From positions 1 through 39,187 of the forward strand of contig DASZME010000046.1 in NCBI GenBank assembly GCA_035551995.1: a stretch of DNA of 39,187 nucleotides, read 5' to 3'. Numbering within the stretch: the stretch's first letter is position 1; each line of letters opens with the position of its first letter. Under the pieces are notes generated by a model that saw nothing but the letters and a program-made list of their open reading frames with translations, was not told the origin of the DNA and made no database searches. Made by a program: the position numbers and the translations under genes. The stretch comes from RYN-428 sp035551995. Lineage in GTDB: Bacteria; Planctomycetota; Phycisphaerae; Tepidisphaerales; Tepidisphaeraceae. Below are positions 9,482 through 18,300 of the stretch, in pieces.

Positions 9482-10384
9482 ATGTTTGGCGCAACGGCAA
9501 TTGAGCGCGTTGCGGGAAGTTTTTTAGGAATTACTATGTTGCCGGATCCGCTCGATTCAAGGCTCAATCCAACGCCAGTAAGAGCGACGCAGGTTTCTGC
9601 GCCCGGCGTGCTTCAATATCAACCGCGACCGGCGGAGGATCAGGTCGGCGCCGGCGGGGGCTTCCGCCTGTTCCGGGCGCTGGGCGTTACGGTCTTTTTG
9701 CATTGGAGTTGGTTTCTTGTCGCGATATGGATGATCGAGTCAGACAAAGGCATCTATACGTCGATCGTCTGGAGCATCGCGCAATGCCTCGTGCTGTTCG
9801 GAATCGTGTTGCTTCACGAATTCGGCCATGCCCTCGCCTGCCGATCGGTCGGGGGCCAGGCGAATCGAATCCTGCTCTGGCCATTGGGCGGCGTGGCGTT
9901 TGTGAGTCCGCCGCCCCGCGCGGGCGCCGTCTTGTGGAGTATCGCCGCCGGGCCGCTTGTCAACGTGGTTCTGGTTCCCATCACCTATTTCCTTTGGCAA
10001 GCCAACGGAGGCCACAGACCCAACTTCTATGGCATTAACGATCTCCAAATGTTCACCTATGTGATCTTCGAGATCAACGCGACGTTGCTCATCTTCAATA
10101 TGCTTCCGATTTATCCCCTTGATGGCGGCCAAATCCTTCAGTCGTTGCTTTGGTTTGTAATCGGCCGAGCTCGAAGTCTGTTGGTCGCGGCTTCGATCGG
10201 CATCCTTGGCGCCGTCGGCGGAATCGTTTTTCTGTTCGCTTTCCGCGGCGGCAACATGTGGCTGACCATCATGGCCATCTTCGCGATCACCATGGCGTGG
10301 AGTGGCGTCAAAACCGCTAGAAAAATGCTCGCGTACGAACGGGCCGTCGCGCTGCATCGCGCTATGAACGCCGGCGTGCAATAA
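9482..10384 (+). CDS. Site-2-type (M50) membrane metalloprotease
   Basis: Intramembrane zinc protease of the M50 family, 300 residues. Seen: HEFGH at 112-116 (VLLHEFGHALACRSVGG) as the zinc site, and NMLPIYPLDGG at 206-216 with the third ligand Asp214. About five to six hydrophobic segments follow residue 65 (VFLHWSWFLVAIW onwards). There is no PDZ domain and no CBS pair, so it is a short, core-only member. Substrate unknown; such proteins often release membrane-bound regulators. The first in-frame ATG is used. An ATG at 9536 (MLPDPLD), preceded by AGGA, is an equal alternative. It converges on purA with a gap of only 17 bases. Confidence 0.9.
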   Translation: MFGATAIERVAGSFLGITMLPDPLDSRLNPTPVRATQVSAPGVLQYQPRPAEDQVGAGGGFRLFRALGVTVFLHWSWFLVAIWMIESDKGIYTSIVWSIAQCLVLFGIVLLHEFGHALACRSVGGQANRILLWPLGGVAFVSPPPRAGAVLWSIAAGPLVNVVLVPITYFLWQANGGHRPNFYGINDLQMFTYVIFEINATLLIFNMLPIYPLDGGQILQSLLWFVIGRARSLLVAASIGILGAVGGIVFLFAFRGGNMWLTIMAIFAITMAWSGVKTARKMLAYERAVALHRAMNAGVQ

Positions 10385-10401
10385 CCAATCGGGTTGCGGA
10401 A

Positions 10402-11697
10402 TTATCTCAGCAAAGTTGCATTGCGATCCGGCCCAACGCTCACGATCTTGATCGGCACGCCCGCCAATTTTTCCAGCGCCTTGACATATTGCTGGGCTTC
10501 CTTTGGAAGCGCGTCAAACGTCCGGCACCCGGAGATGTTTCCGTTCCATCCCGGAAACGTCTCATAGATCGGCTCGCACTCCGCCAGCACGTCGGCGTCG
10601 GCGCGATAGTAGTCGAGCGTCTGGCCGTGATATTTATATCCCGTGCAGACCTGGATTCTGTCGAGGCCGGATAAAACGTCGAGCAGCATCAACGCGACGA
10701 CGGTGATGCCGCACAAATCCGCGCTGTATTTCACCGCCACCGCGTCGAACCACCCGCACCGTCGCGGCCGGCGGGTCGTCGTGCCATATTCATTGCCGCG
10801 CTCGCGAATATATTGGCCGATGTCGTTATTTTGCTCAGTGGGAAACGGTCCCCCGCCCACGCGCGTGCTATAGGCTTTCATGACCCCAAAGAAATTCTGC
10901 ACCGTCTGCGGCGGAACGCCCGCGCCCGTGTAAAGCCCCAGTGCCGAACAACTCGAACTGGTCACGTACGGATACGTCCCATGATCCACGTCCAGGAGCA
11001 CCGCATGCGCCCCCTCAAACACCATCCGCTTCCCTTCCCGAAAATAATCGATCAGCAAATGCCCCACGTCGTCGATGAACGGCTTGAGCCGGCGCCCGTA
11101 ATCCCGATAGCTCTCGAACACTTCCTTCCACTCGATCGGCGGAGCGTCATAGAGGCATTTCAATACTTTGTTTTTCTCGCCGACAATGAAATGAACGCGT
11201 TCTTTCAGTTTCTCTTCGTGAGTGAGATCGGCGACACGAATGGCCGTGGTCCGCTGCATTTTGTCGGCGTACGCCGGCCCGATGCCCCGGCGGGTGGTGC
11301 CGAGCCCTTTGTCGCCGCTGGCGTTTTCTCGGGCGGCGTCTTCGTGTTTGTGATACGGCATCACCACATGCGCCTTATAACTAATGCGTAAATTCGCCGG
11401 CGTTACCACGATGCCGCGTTTATTCAACTCGCCGATTTCCTCGAGAAGCCTGGCGGGATCGACGACCACGCCGTTGCCGATCACGCTCATGACGCCCGGC
11501 CGAAACACGCCGACCGGCAGAAGGTTGGTGGCGTATTTTTCATTGCCGATCCGCACGGTATGCCCGGCATTGGCCCCGCCGCAGTAGCGGACGACGACAT
11601 CGGCATGTTCGGTCAGAAAATCGACGATTTTGCCTTTGCCTTCATCGCCCCATTGCAAGCCGACGACACAGGTATTGCCTTGAAGAAACGGGGTCAC
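10402..11697 (-). CDS. purA: Adenylosuccinate synthase PurA
   Basis: Cytoplasmic purine enzyme making adenylosuccinate from IMP, aspartate and GTP. It has 431 residues, as expected. Seen: the GTP-binding loop GLQWGDEGKGKIVD near the N terminus with the catalytic Asp, YCGGANAGHTV with the catalytic His, GTTRRGIGPAYADK, GAHAVLLDVDHGTYPYVTSS and the C-terminal PIKIVSVGPDR. The start is a GTG at 11697; the nearest upstream ATG in another frame is closed at once by TGA. It stands alone, with the decayed transposase upstream and the M50 gene convergent. Confidence 0.97.
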   Translation of the reverse strand: MTPFLQGNTCVVGLQWGDEGKGKIVDFLTEHADVVVRYCGGANAGHTVRIGNEKYATNLLPVGVFRPGVMSVIGNGVVVDPARLLEEIGELNKRGIVVTPANLRISYKAHVVMPYHKHEDAARENASGDKGLGTTRRGIGPAYADKMQRTTAIRVADLTHEEKLKERVHFIVGEKNKVLKCLYDAPPIEWKEVFESYRDYGRRLKPFIDDVGHLLIDYFREGKRMVFEGAHAVLLDVDHGTYPYVTSSSCSALGLYTGAGVPPQTVQNFFGVMKAYSTRVGGGPFPTEQNNDIGQYIRERGNEYGTTTRRPRRCGWFDAVAVKYSADLCGITVVALMLLDVLSGLDRIQVCTGYKYHGQTLDYYRADADVLAECEPIYETFPGWNGNISGCRTFDALPKEAQQYVKALEKLAGVPIKIVSVGPDRNATLLR

Positions 11698-11819
11698 GCG
11701 ATCACATGCCTTTCAAACGGAACAGCCGGGCGCAGAACATCCGCCGTTAGAGTTAAAAGCCTTGCGCGATGAATGTCAAGCCGAACCACGGGTTTCGACG
11801 CAATCGCAAATTTCTCGCC

Positions 11820-12411
11820 CTAAGTTCGCGCGTACTTCTTTACGAAGTCCCATTCCTGCGGCGCCAAGCCCTCTTTCGCGGGATTATCTTTCACGTACTG
11901 GACCCTCGTCCGCACATCGTCGGGCGAGTACAAAAATCTGGAGTACGGGCTCTCGCCCCATACGCGGTGGCGATCGGATACCTCCGCGACGCCGCGAAGC
12001 GAATGGCGGGCGCCCTCGGCAAACGTTCGCCACATGATTTCGTTCGAGTTTGTGCCGCTGCACCACAAGGTGGGCGTGGTTGCGAAGCACCGCGCATGCC
12101 CAAATCACATACCCAAAACTCGCGGCAGCCTTCCCGAAACTCCTGGCGATCGCTTCGCGCGTCCGGTGGTCAAACCACAAGATCTCCTGCTCCAACAAGG
12201 GCTCGGCTTTGGCATGGAATGCTTTCAATTCCGCGTGGGTGGGTTGTTATCGCTTTCTGCCATGATGAATTTCTCCGAGGACGGCGAGCAGTTCGTTGCG
12301 AATTTCATCTGATCCGCTGCCGCGGATATCGTTGGGCAGCCAATGACCGTAGCCCATCAAAACCAGGTGATGCGCGATGACAATCCGATTGCGGGGTTGA
12401 TGGCGTATCAT
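11820..12411 (-). pseudogene. Broken Y1/HUH (IS200-like, RAYT-type) transposase
   Basis: Joined across two lesions, the minus strand reads as a REP-associated-type tyrosine transposase: VIAHHLVLMGYGHWLPND and GSGSDEIRN near the N terminus, HHGRKR, then a TAA stop at 12247-12249 in the same frame, then QPTHAELKAFHAKAEPLL, WACAVLRNHAHLVV (the HUH motif HAH), then a one-base shift near 12050 in the string CACAAACTC (an extra A would explain it), then EIMWRTFAEGARHSLR, PYSRFLYSPDDVRTRV and VKDNPAKEGLAPQEWDFV to a TAG at 11820. Family members are about 180-200 residues and carry no stop here. The start is uncertain: Met at 12411 is the best guess. Single-stranded DNA transposases of this group handle palindromic REP elements, and a GC-rich palindrome family is present in the window. 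Two independent lesions make the gene dead unless recoded. Confidence 0.8.
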
Positions 12412-12569
12412 CGGTCGCTCCTGTGGGAAACCCCCGCGACGACGCGAAGCGGGTTCGATGCCCCGTTTTTTATTGACCATCACGATCAGATAAAGATAAC
12501 TTCCGTGGGAGTGGAAACAGAGTGTTCAGCAGTTCTCCCAACTGCGGATCCATCGCAGTCGGTTGTCGG

Positions 12570-12617
12570 GTGGAAAAATCTTCGTCTACCGAAACCGTTC
12601 GCGCTCGCTTTGCGTCG
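12570..12617 (+). repeat. Direct repeat, unit A
   Basis: About 48 bases starting GTGGAAAAATC and ending ACCGTTCGCGCTCGCTTTGC-GTCG. Its partner lies at 12681-12727. The shared 3' part (ACCGTTCGCGMTCGCTTTGC) differs at one base, and the 5' part is looser with one indel. Confidence 0.55.
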
Positions 12618-12680
12618 GTGGGAGTAAAAACGTCTTCAAAGACTTTCGCCAGGCAAATGTTTTCTGGGTAATTTCAAAGT

Positions 12681-12727
12681 GTGGAGAAGTTCCGTCTGGC
12701 GGGACCGTTCGCGATCGCTTTGCGTCG
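12681..12727 (+). repeat. Direct repeat, unit B
   Basis: Partner of 12570-12617, offset 110 bases, starting GTGGAGAAG and sharing ACCGTTCGCGATCGCTTTGC. It contains the octamer GCGATCGC where unit A has GCGCTCGC. Confidence 0.55.
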
Positions 12728-12944
12728 TCGCGGACCGCCGACGATTAAAATCGGATGCCGCTTCAGGTGAGCTTTCGCAGGAGGATACAATTCTACGACG
12801 AAAATCAGTTGACTTTGACGATGAACCGTTTAGGCTCATGTACTATCGGACTTTCTCGCACCACGGGCACGGATGCACTTGCCGTTGAAATAATCCGATA
12901 GCAGGCAGGGGTAATACTACGGGCGGCATGAAGCCGATGGGTGT

Positions 12945-13247
12945 ATGTCAAAAAATCCAGTTCTTGAGCTTCCTATCGGTCATGTGATGCGCCCGGAGAT
13001 CGCGCTGCCGCTTCAGCACGTGATGAAGATTTACACCGTCGGGAATTTTCTGAGCGCTTGGCGCAGCCCCCATCAACAAAAGAACATCGAACGGATTTTC
13101 GACTCGCCCGAGCAGGCTCGCCATGCCGTTTCGATCTGTGCCGCGTGGCTTGGCGTGCGAACGCCGGCCGCGCCGAATCCGGTGCCGGCATGGTGGTCGC
13201 ATGATCTGCCCCGAAATGGCGATAAGGCGCCAGTCGTTGGTTGCTGA
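12945..13247 (+). CDS. Weak hypothetical ORF
   Basis: One hundred codons with an acceptable amino-acid mix (LPLQHVMKIYTVGNFLSAW, then RIFDSPEQARHAVSICAAWL), no family recognised and no good ribosome site. The opposite strand is also partly open, so coding is uncertain. It could be a fragment of a former gene. Confidence 0.25.
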   Translation: MSKNPVLELPIGHVMRPEIALPLQHVMKIYTVGNFLSAWRSPHQQKNIERIFDSPEQARHAVSICAAWLGVRTPAAPNPVPAWWSHDLPRNGDKAPVVGC

Positions 13248-13433
13248 CGCCGATCTCGAACGTTGCGGATCCAAAAAGCCCGACGTGCAACACGCGATCC
13301 CCTCCCGGTTGACAAACGCGGATTCCCCAGCCGGCCTGACAAGACCGAGCGAGCGGGATATTTTTGATTCCCGGCAATCCGCGCCATCCACGTCAGCGAT
13401 TTTGTCGCGTGATCTGACGACCGGCGCCTTCCC

Positions 13434-14129
13434 TCACCACTGCGCCTCCTCGAACGGCCCACTCGGCGCCTTCGACTTCTGCTTCGGCAGCATCCCCAGC
13501 ATCATCTTGGCGATCGGCCCGTCTCCCTGCCCGCCGATCCGAATATTCAACGGCGAACCTTTCAGCAACGTCAGCAAGGACGGATGCAATTCCCGCCCGC
13601 TGGTCGCCATCTCCTGAAACTTCGCCTTCGAATACGCCTGTGGCGTGAGCAACTGCATAAATGCTTTTGGCGAATGAAACGCCATCGGGCTGCCCCCTTC
13701 GTCGATCTCGACGAGGGTGGTTCGCACCGGCGCCGTCAGCGCGACGGCATCGCGCTTCTGCGCTTCATCGAGCAATGCGTCAATATCCAAATAGGGGACG
13801 ATCGGCCTTGCCGCGTCGTGCAGAACGACATGCGTGGCGGCGGCGTCGATATTCCTGGCGGCGGCGGAGATTTGCTCGATCCATCGCGGTCCGCCGCCGA
13901 CAAGTTTTACGCCGGAAAAACCGAGATGGGCGCCATATTTGGCCTTGGCTTCTTCCAATTCCGCCGGAAGCACGACCAGTTGGATTTGTTTGACGTTATC
14001 GCGATTGAGAAAGAGTTCGACGCTGCGAAGGACCGCTTCCCGTCCGTCGACTTTGAGAAACGCTCCGCCGGATTCGGAGCCTTGTCCGGGCGGGCTTGCC
14101 GTCGCCACCACCACGCTGAATACCGCCAT
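13434..14129 (-). CDS. IspD-like cytidylyltransferase fold, active site degenerate
   Basis: A 231-residue protein that aligns by eye along its length with 2-C-methyl-D-erythritol 4-phosphate cytidylyltransferase (IspD, isoprenoid MEP pathway). Retained: the beta-strand start VFSVVVA, LRSVELFLNRDNVKQI, the signature HDAARPIVP (104-109), PVRTTL, LLTPQAYSKAKF and GSPLNIRI. Lost: the N-terminal CTP-binding loop (usual AAGxGxRMG...PKQ), read here as TASPPGQGSESGGAFLK with no Arg or Lys at the catalytic positions; the usual TDEA region, read here as ELHPSLL; and the late Lys, read as Arg. So the fold is likely, the activity doubtful. The start is the ATG at 14129, which has GGAGG six bases upstream; an ATG at 14156 is less likely. 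Confidence 0.75.
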   Translation of the reverse strand: MAVFSVVVATASPPGQGSESGGAFLKVDGREAVLRSVELFLNRDNVKQIQLVVLPAELEEAKAKYGAHLGFSGVKLVGGGPRWIEQISAAARNIDAAATHVVLHDAARPIVPYLDIDALLDEAQKRDAVALTAPVRTTLVEIDEGGSPMAFHSPKAFMQLLTPQAYSKAKFQEMATSGRELHPSLLTLLKGSPLNIRIGGQGDGPIAKMMLGMLPKQKSKAPSGPFEEAQW

Positions 14130-14313
14130 AACCGACCTCCAAAGATGAACCGCCATCGTTGTCGAGTTGACGTTGTCTCGTCAAGCGCCGATGGGAGAAG
14201 ACATACTGATTTGAAAGAAGAGATAAATCAATGATTGACAGGGCGCCGGAAGGTCATAAAATGCCCCGCCTGCATTTACTCGCGAGTGTCGTGAAGATGC
14301 CGGTTTGTTTTGG

Positions 14314-14387
14314 GGGCACGTAGCTCAGTTGGTTAGAGCGCGTCCCTGATAAGGACGAGGTCGCAGGTTCGACTCCTGCCGTGCCCA
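14314..14387 (+). tRNA. tRNA-Ile (anticodon GAT)
   Basis: A 74-base cloverleaf: acceptor GGGCACG (14314-14320) pairs with CGTGCCC, D-arm AGCTCAGTTGGTTAGAGC, anticodon stem CGTCC/GGACG around loop CTGATAA with anticodon GAT at 14348-14350, T-arm GCAGGTTCGACTCCTGC, discriminator A at 14387. The CCA end is not encoded. It is a single gene, not in an rRNA spacer. Confidence 0.97.
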
Positions 14388-14487
14388 TTACAAGAAACTC
14401 GACATAGTCCCTTGCTGGTTTGAGAGCGCAACCGCTCGTTGCGTGCGGATAATACGACGTCGTTTCTATGCGATGCGCGTTGCTCGA

Positions 14488-14964
14488 TCACCCTTGGACG
14501 GCGGCTCGTTCGATCGCCGCCACGTCGAGCTTCTTCATCGTCATCATCGCCTCGAACACGCGCTTCCGCTTGGCCGAGTCGGGATCCGATAGTAAACGAG
14601 GCAGCGCGCGAGGGACGATCTGCCAGGACAGACCGAACTTGTCTTTCACCCAGCCGCATTGCTCGTTCTCGGGATGCGCGGATAACGCCTCCCAGTAGCG
14701 GTCCACTTCCGCTTGATCCGCGCAGTCGATCGACATCGAGATGGCTTCGCTAAACCGGAAATTGGGCCCGCCATTGAGGCCGCTGAAGCTGCGGCCGCCG
14801 AGCTTGAAGAGCACCAGCAGCACATCGCCGGCCTTCCCATGGGGATAGTCCCCGGGCGAGCGAATGATTTCGGTGATCCGCGAATCGGGGAAAAGTCCGA
14901 CGTAGAAACGCGCCGCCTCTTCGGCGTCGTGGTCGAACCATAGGCAGGTCGTAATCTTTTCCAT
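14488..14964 (-). CDS. VOC-superfamily protein (PhnB/3-demethylubiquinone-like)
   Basis: A 158-residue protein of the vicinal oxygen chelate fold, of the group annotated as PhnB-like or 3-demethylubiquinone methyltransferase-like. Function is unassigned; members are often small-molecule binding or isomerase-type enzymes. Seen: ITTCLWFDHDAEEAARFYVG at the start, FPDSRITEI, GGRSFSGLNGGPNFRFSEAI, DCADQAEVDRYWEAL, and CGWVKDKFGLSWQIVPRAL, all typical. The ATG is preceded by AGGAG at a spacing of six. It runs toward the tRNA gene. Confidence 0.92.
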   Translation of the reverse strand: MEKITTCLWFDHDAEEAARFYVGLFPDSRITEIIRSPGDYPHGKAGDVLLVLFKLGGRSFSGLNGGPNFRFSEAISMSIDCADQAEVDRYWEALSAHPENEQCGWVKDKFGLSWQIVPRALPRLLSDPDSAKRKRVFEAMMTMKKLDVAAIERAAVQG

Positions 14965-15347
14965 TTCGTTCTCCTGTGAAGTCGCGACGGCTTATCGAAC
15001 CGCCGAAATAATATCACGGGGATCGCGTCGGCGACCACCGCCAAACTCGACGTAGGGGCCGTGGCGTGAAATACCTCCTGACCGATATGCCGTGAGCGCA
15101 CATCTCCTTCGGCCAAGACTGTTCTCAATTGTTGTGACGCCCGCGTATGGACGATTGCAAATCGAGGACGTGAATGCCTGACCCATGCCCGGGGCAAACC
15201 GCGATAATTGAAGAAGGATGGCCCGGCAAGAAGAGAATGCCGCTTGAGGAATGGAAGTCTGTTCCCCCTCGAACATGCAGGTTCACGTGAGCGCGGCGCC
15301 AATTCGCGCATCGAACTGGCGCCGCGTGCATTTCCTCCCGATAGGAC
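14965..15347. other. Intergenic stretch, nothing recognised
   Basis: 383 bases between the VOC gene and the end of the giant LEPR protein, both on the minus strand. Short open frames here are Arg/Cys-rich, without a family or ribosome site. The VOC gene's promoter should lie in its left part. Confidence 0.4.
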
Positions 15348-18300
15348 TCAACCAAGACTCACATTGCTGAATGTGGCCGTGCATGTTTTGTAGATGTTAA
15401 TGCTCGTCACCGCCAGACCGGTGGTGACGGTGGCGCCCATCGCGATGGTTTGGCCGCCGCCGATTTGGGTCCAGATGCCTTTCACGCTGTAGTAGGCGGT
15501 GAAGACGTTTCCATTTCTGACGAGCTTGACCGATTGCGGGGCGGTTTTGCCGGAGAGGACGATCTTGGAGGTGGCGCCGCCGGCCTTGGAACGCCATTGA
15601 AAGGAGAGGTATCCGCCGGGAGTGACGACAATGTCGGCGAAGGCGGCGTTGGCGGCGGCGCCGTCGCGGAACATCACGCCGGCCTTGGCCCAGCTATTGA
15701 CGTTTTGCACGCTGGAGACGGTGGCGGCGATGGTGGTATTGCCGGTGACGCTGGCGTAGTCGTAGTGGAACTGGTCGGTGTTGTTGTAGATATCGATCCC
15801 TTCCCCGGTGACGGTGTAGACGCCGTTGGCGAAGGAACTGGAGCCGGGGAGTTTGGGGGCGCCGATGTCCACGCTCTTGGAAAAGAGGTTGCCGCCGGTC
15901 GCGGCGGCGCCGGGGGTGGCGGAGACTTCGACGGAGCGGGCGCTTTCGGAGGGGAGCGACGCAGCCTGCGAGGCGTTGGCGTTGACGGCGGTGACTTTGT
16001 AGTAATATTTCGTGCCGTTCTTGGCGGTCTTGTCCTGCCAGGAGGTTGCGGTGATTCCGGTGGCGACGGGAGTGGCGGCTTCGGCGCCGGCGGCGGTTGC
16101 GCGATAGACGTTATAGCTGACGGCGCCCTGCACGGCGGCCCAGGAGAGCGTGACGAGGTTGTTGCCGGGGCCGGCCGCGGCGACGGGGGCGAGGGTGAGG
16201 GTTTCGGCGTTGGCGCCGGCGAAGTCGTTGTTGCCGGACGAGTTGACGGCGACGATATGATAATCGTACTTATTGCCGGGGGTGACGGACGTATCGTTCC
16301 AGGAATAGCCGCTGGGGGCGTCGCGCGAGGTGGGGGGAAGGCTGGCGACGGTCGTGCGGACGCCGCCGTTGGTGGATCGCTGGATCTCGTAACTGGTGGC
16401 GAGATGGCCGGCGTTGTCGGTCCAGGCCAGGTCGATCTCGTTGGTTTTGATCAAGGTGATCGAGGCGTCGGTCGGCGTGGGAGGCGCGTCGGGAATGGCG
16501 ACGGAAGCGGCATTGGTGTCGCCCGAATCGCCGGCGGCGTTGAAGGCCCGCAGCCGGTAGTAAAATGTGTTTCCCGGCGCCAGGCCCGCGGCGGTGTCGG
16601 TGAAGGAATTGGGGCTTGCCGGAAGGGTTTGGGTGATCAGGTTTTGCGTGAAGGCGGGGTCGGTGGCGCGATCGAGATGATAGCCGGTCTGATTCGTGGC
16701 GTTGTTGGTCCAGGTGAGATTGACGGAGGTTGCGGTGGCGGGCGTGGCGCCAAGGCCGGTGGGGGCGTTGGGGGACGTGGAGGCGCTGGGAGAAAACGTC
16801 CAGGCGAGAATGTCCTGAGTGGATGTGGCCGCCCCGGTGGAGGCGGTGAATCCGACCCAGGCGGAATTTCCGCCGATCACGCCGGCGATGTTTACGGTGT
16901 ACTTTTCGGCAACGGATTTATTAGTGGTGGTGTCGGTGATCGTTTCGGTCAGGGTGGCGCCGGTATAGGCCAGATCGACGCGGAAGGTGTCGCCGTCGTG
17001 GAAATTGATGGCGGTGGAGGAGAGATTGATCGATCCGGCGCTGGTGGGGGTGGCGCCGTCGGTATAGAGGCCGGTGGAGTCGGTTCCTTCGCCACTATCG
17101 CTATAGAGGTCGAATTTAATCGCCACGCTCTTGGCGATTCCGCCGTAACCAAGCCCGGCGCCGGAGGAACCGAGCGCGTTGGCGGCGACATTCTGCAATG
17201 TGAAGGTGAATCCTTCGCCGCTGGTGGACGATGCGTTGGATTTAAACGTGAAGCTGGAAGTAAAATTGGCGATGCCGACCGGCGACGTAAAAAATGCGCT
17301 GGAAGCCTGATTGGCCGCGCCGCCGGTCAACTGCAGGGCGGCGGCGCTAAGGGCGGCTTTCCCGTTGAGGGTGAGCTGCGACGTTCCGGCGAATCCGCCG
17401 GAGAAATCGACGCCCGACGCCTGATTGGTGGTGGTCGCCTTGGCGATGTCGGAGAAGGCGCCTTGTCCCTTTGAATTCACGCCGGCCACTTCAAACGAAT
17501 ACGTGGTGAGGGCGGCAAGTCCGCCGATGGCGATGGACGTGGCGCCGGCCGGCGCGGTGGCGACCTGCGTGAAGGCGCCGCCGTTGGTTGATTGATCGAT
17601 CAGGTAGACGCTTGGCTTGTTCGCGGCGGCGCTGGAATCGGTCCAGGTGAGGTTGATGGAGCTTGCCGACAGCGCCTTGGCGGCCAAAACGGGCGCGCTG
17701 GGAGCCTGGGTCGGCGCCTGTTTTAAGCCGTAGACGACCAGGTCGTTGATCGCTCCGACGTAAACTTTGCCGTCGGCGATCGTCGGCTCGGCGAATTTTT
17801 CGATGGCGCCGACCTTATCCGACGCGACGTCGTTGCTGTCCCACAATTCGGTTGAAAGCGTATTGGCGTCATAGGCGCGAAGCACATTGGCGCCGTGATC
17901 CGGATACCACACGATGCCGTTGGTCGTGCCGTTGGACGAGACGACGGCGCCGCCCGGCAGCTCGCCGAAATTTGCCACGGCGGGTTGCGAGGATGCCACG
18001 AGCTTTCCCGTCGAACTGATCGTGTACGCGGCGGCGCGGCCGGCATATCCGGCCTGGAGATACAACTTTCCGTCAAAATACGTCGGCGTGCTGAGCGTGC
18101 CGGCGATGATGTCCGGCGGCGACATGTGCCCGCTGCCGTCGGGGACGGAATTGAGCGCCGCGTCGTTGGTGGCGTTGTAATGACCGAGATGATCGCGGTC
18201 GAGGACGAAGACGCGTCCGTCTTTTCCGCCGGCGATGAGGAGGTTGGGATGTCCGGGAATTCCCGCCGACGCGGGTAGAAGCAGCGGCGCGCCGGAGCCG

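Larger units (their letters stand above)
12412..13433. other. Gene-poor decayed interval
   Basis: About 1 kb with no recognisable gene on either strand. It holds a diverged direct repeat (12570-12617 and 12681-12727) and one weak ORF (12945-13247). Competing open frames on the minus strand at 12948-13462 are Arg/Ser-rich and look like shadows. The position next to the broken transposase suggests an old insertion zone. Confidence 0.5.

Noticed and set aside
14314..14387. tRNA-Ile as an integration site
   Set aside because: No repeat of the tRNA 3' end and no integrase in the window.
15450..17474. A 674-codon plus-strand open frame opposite the LEPR giant
   Set aside because: Its translation is a Gly/Val/Asp-rich low-complexity string with no family, as produced by the complement of GC-rich coding DNA. 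The minus-strand frame shows real domains.
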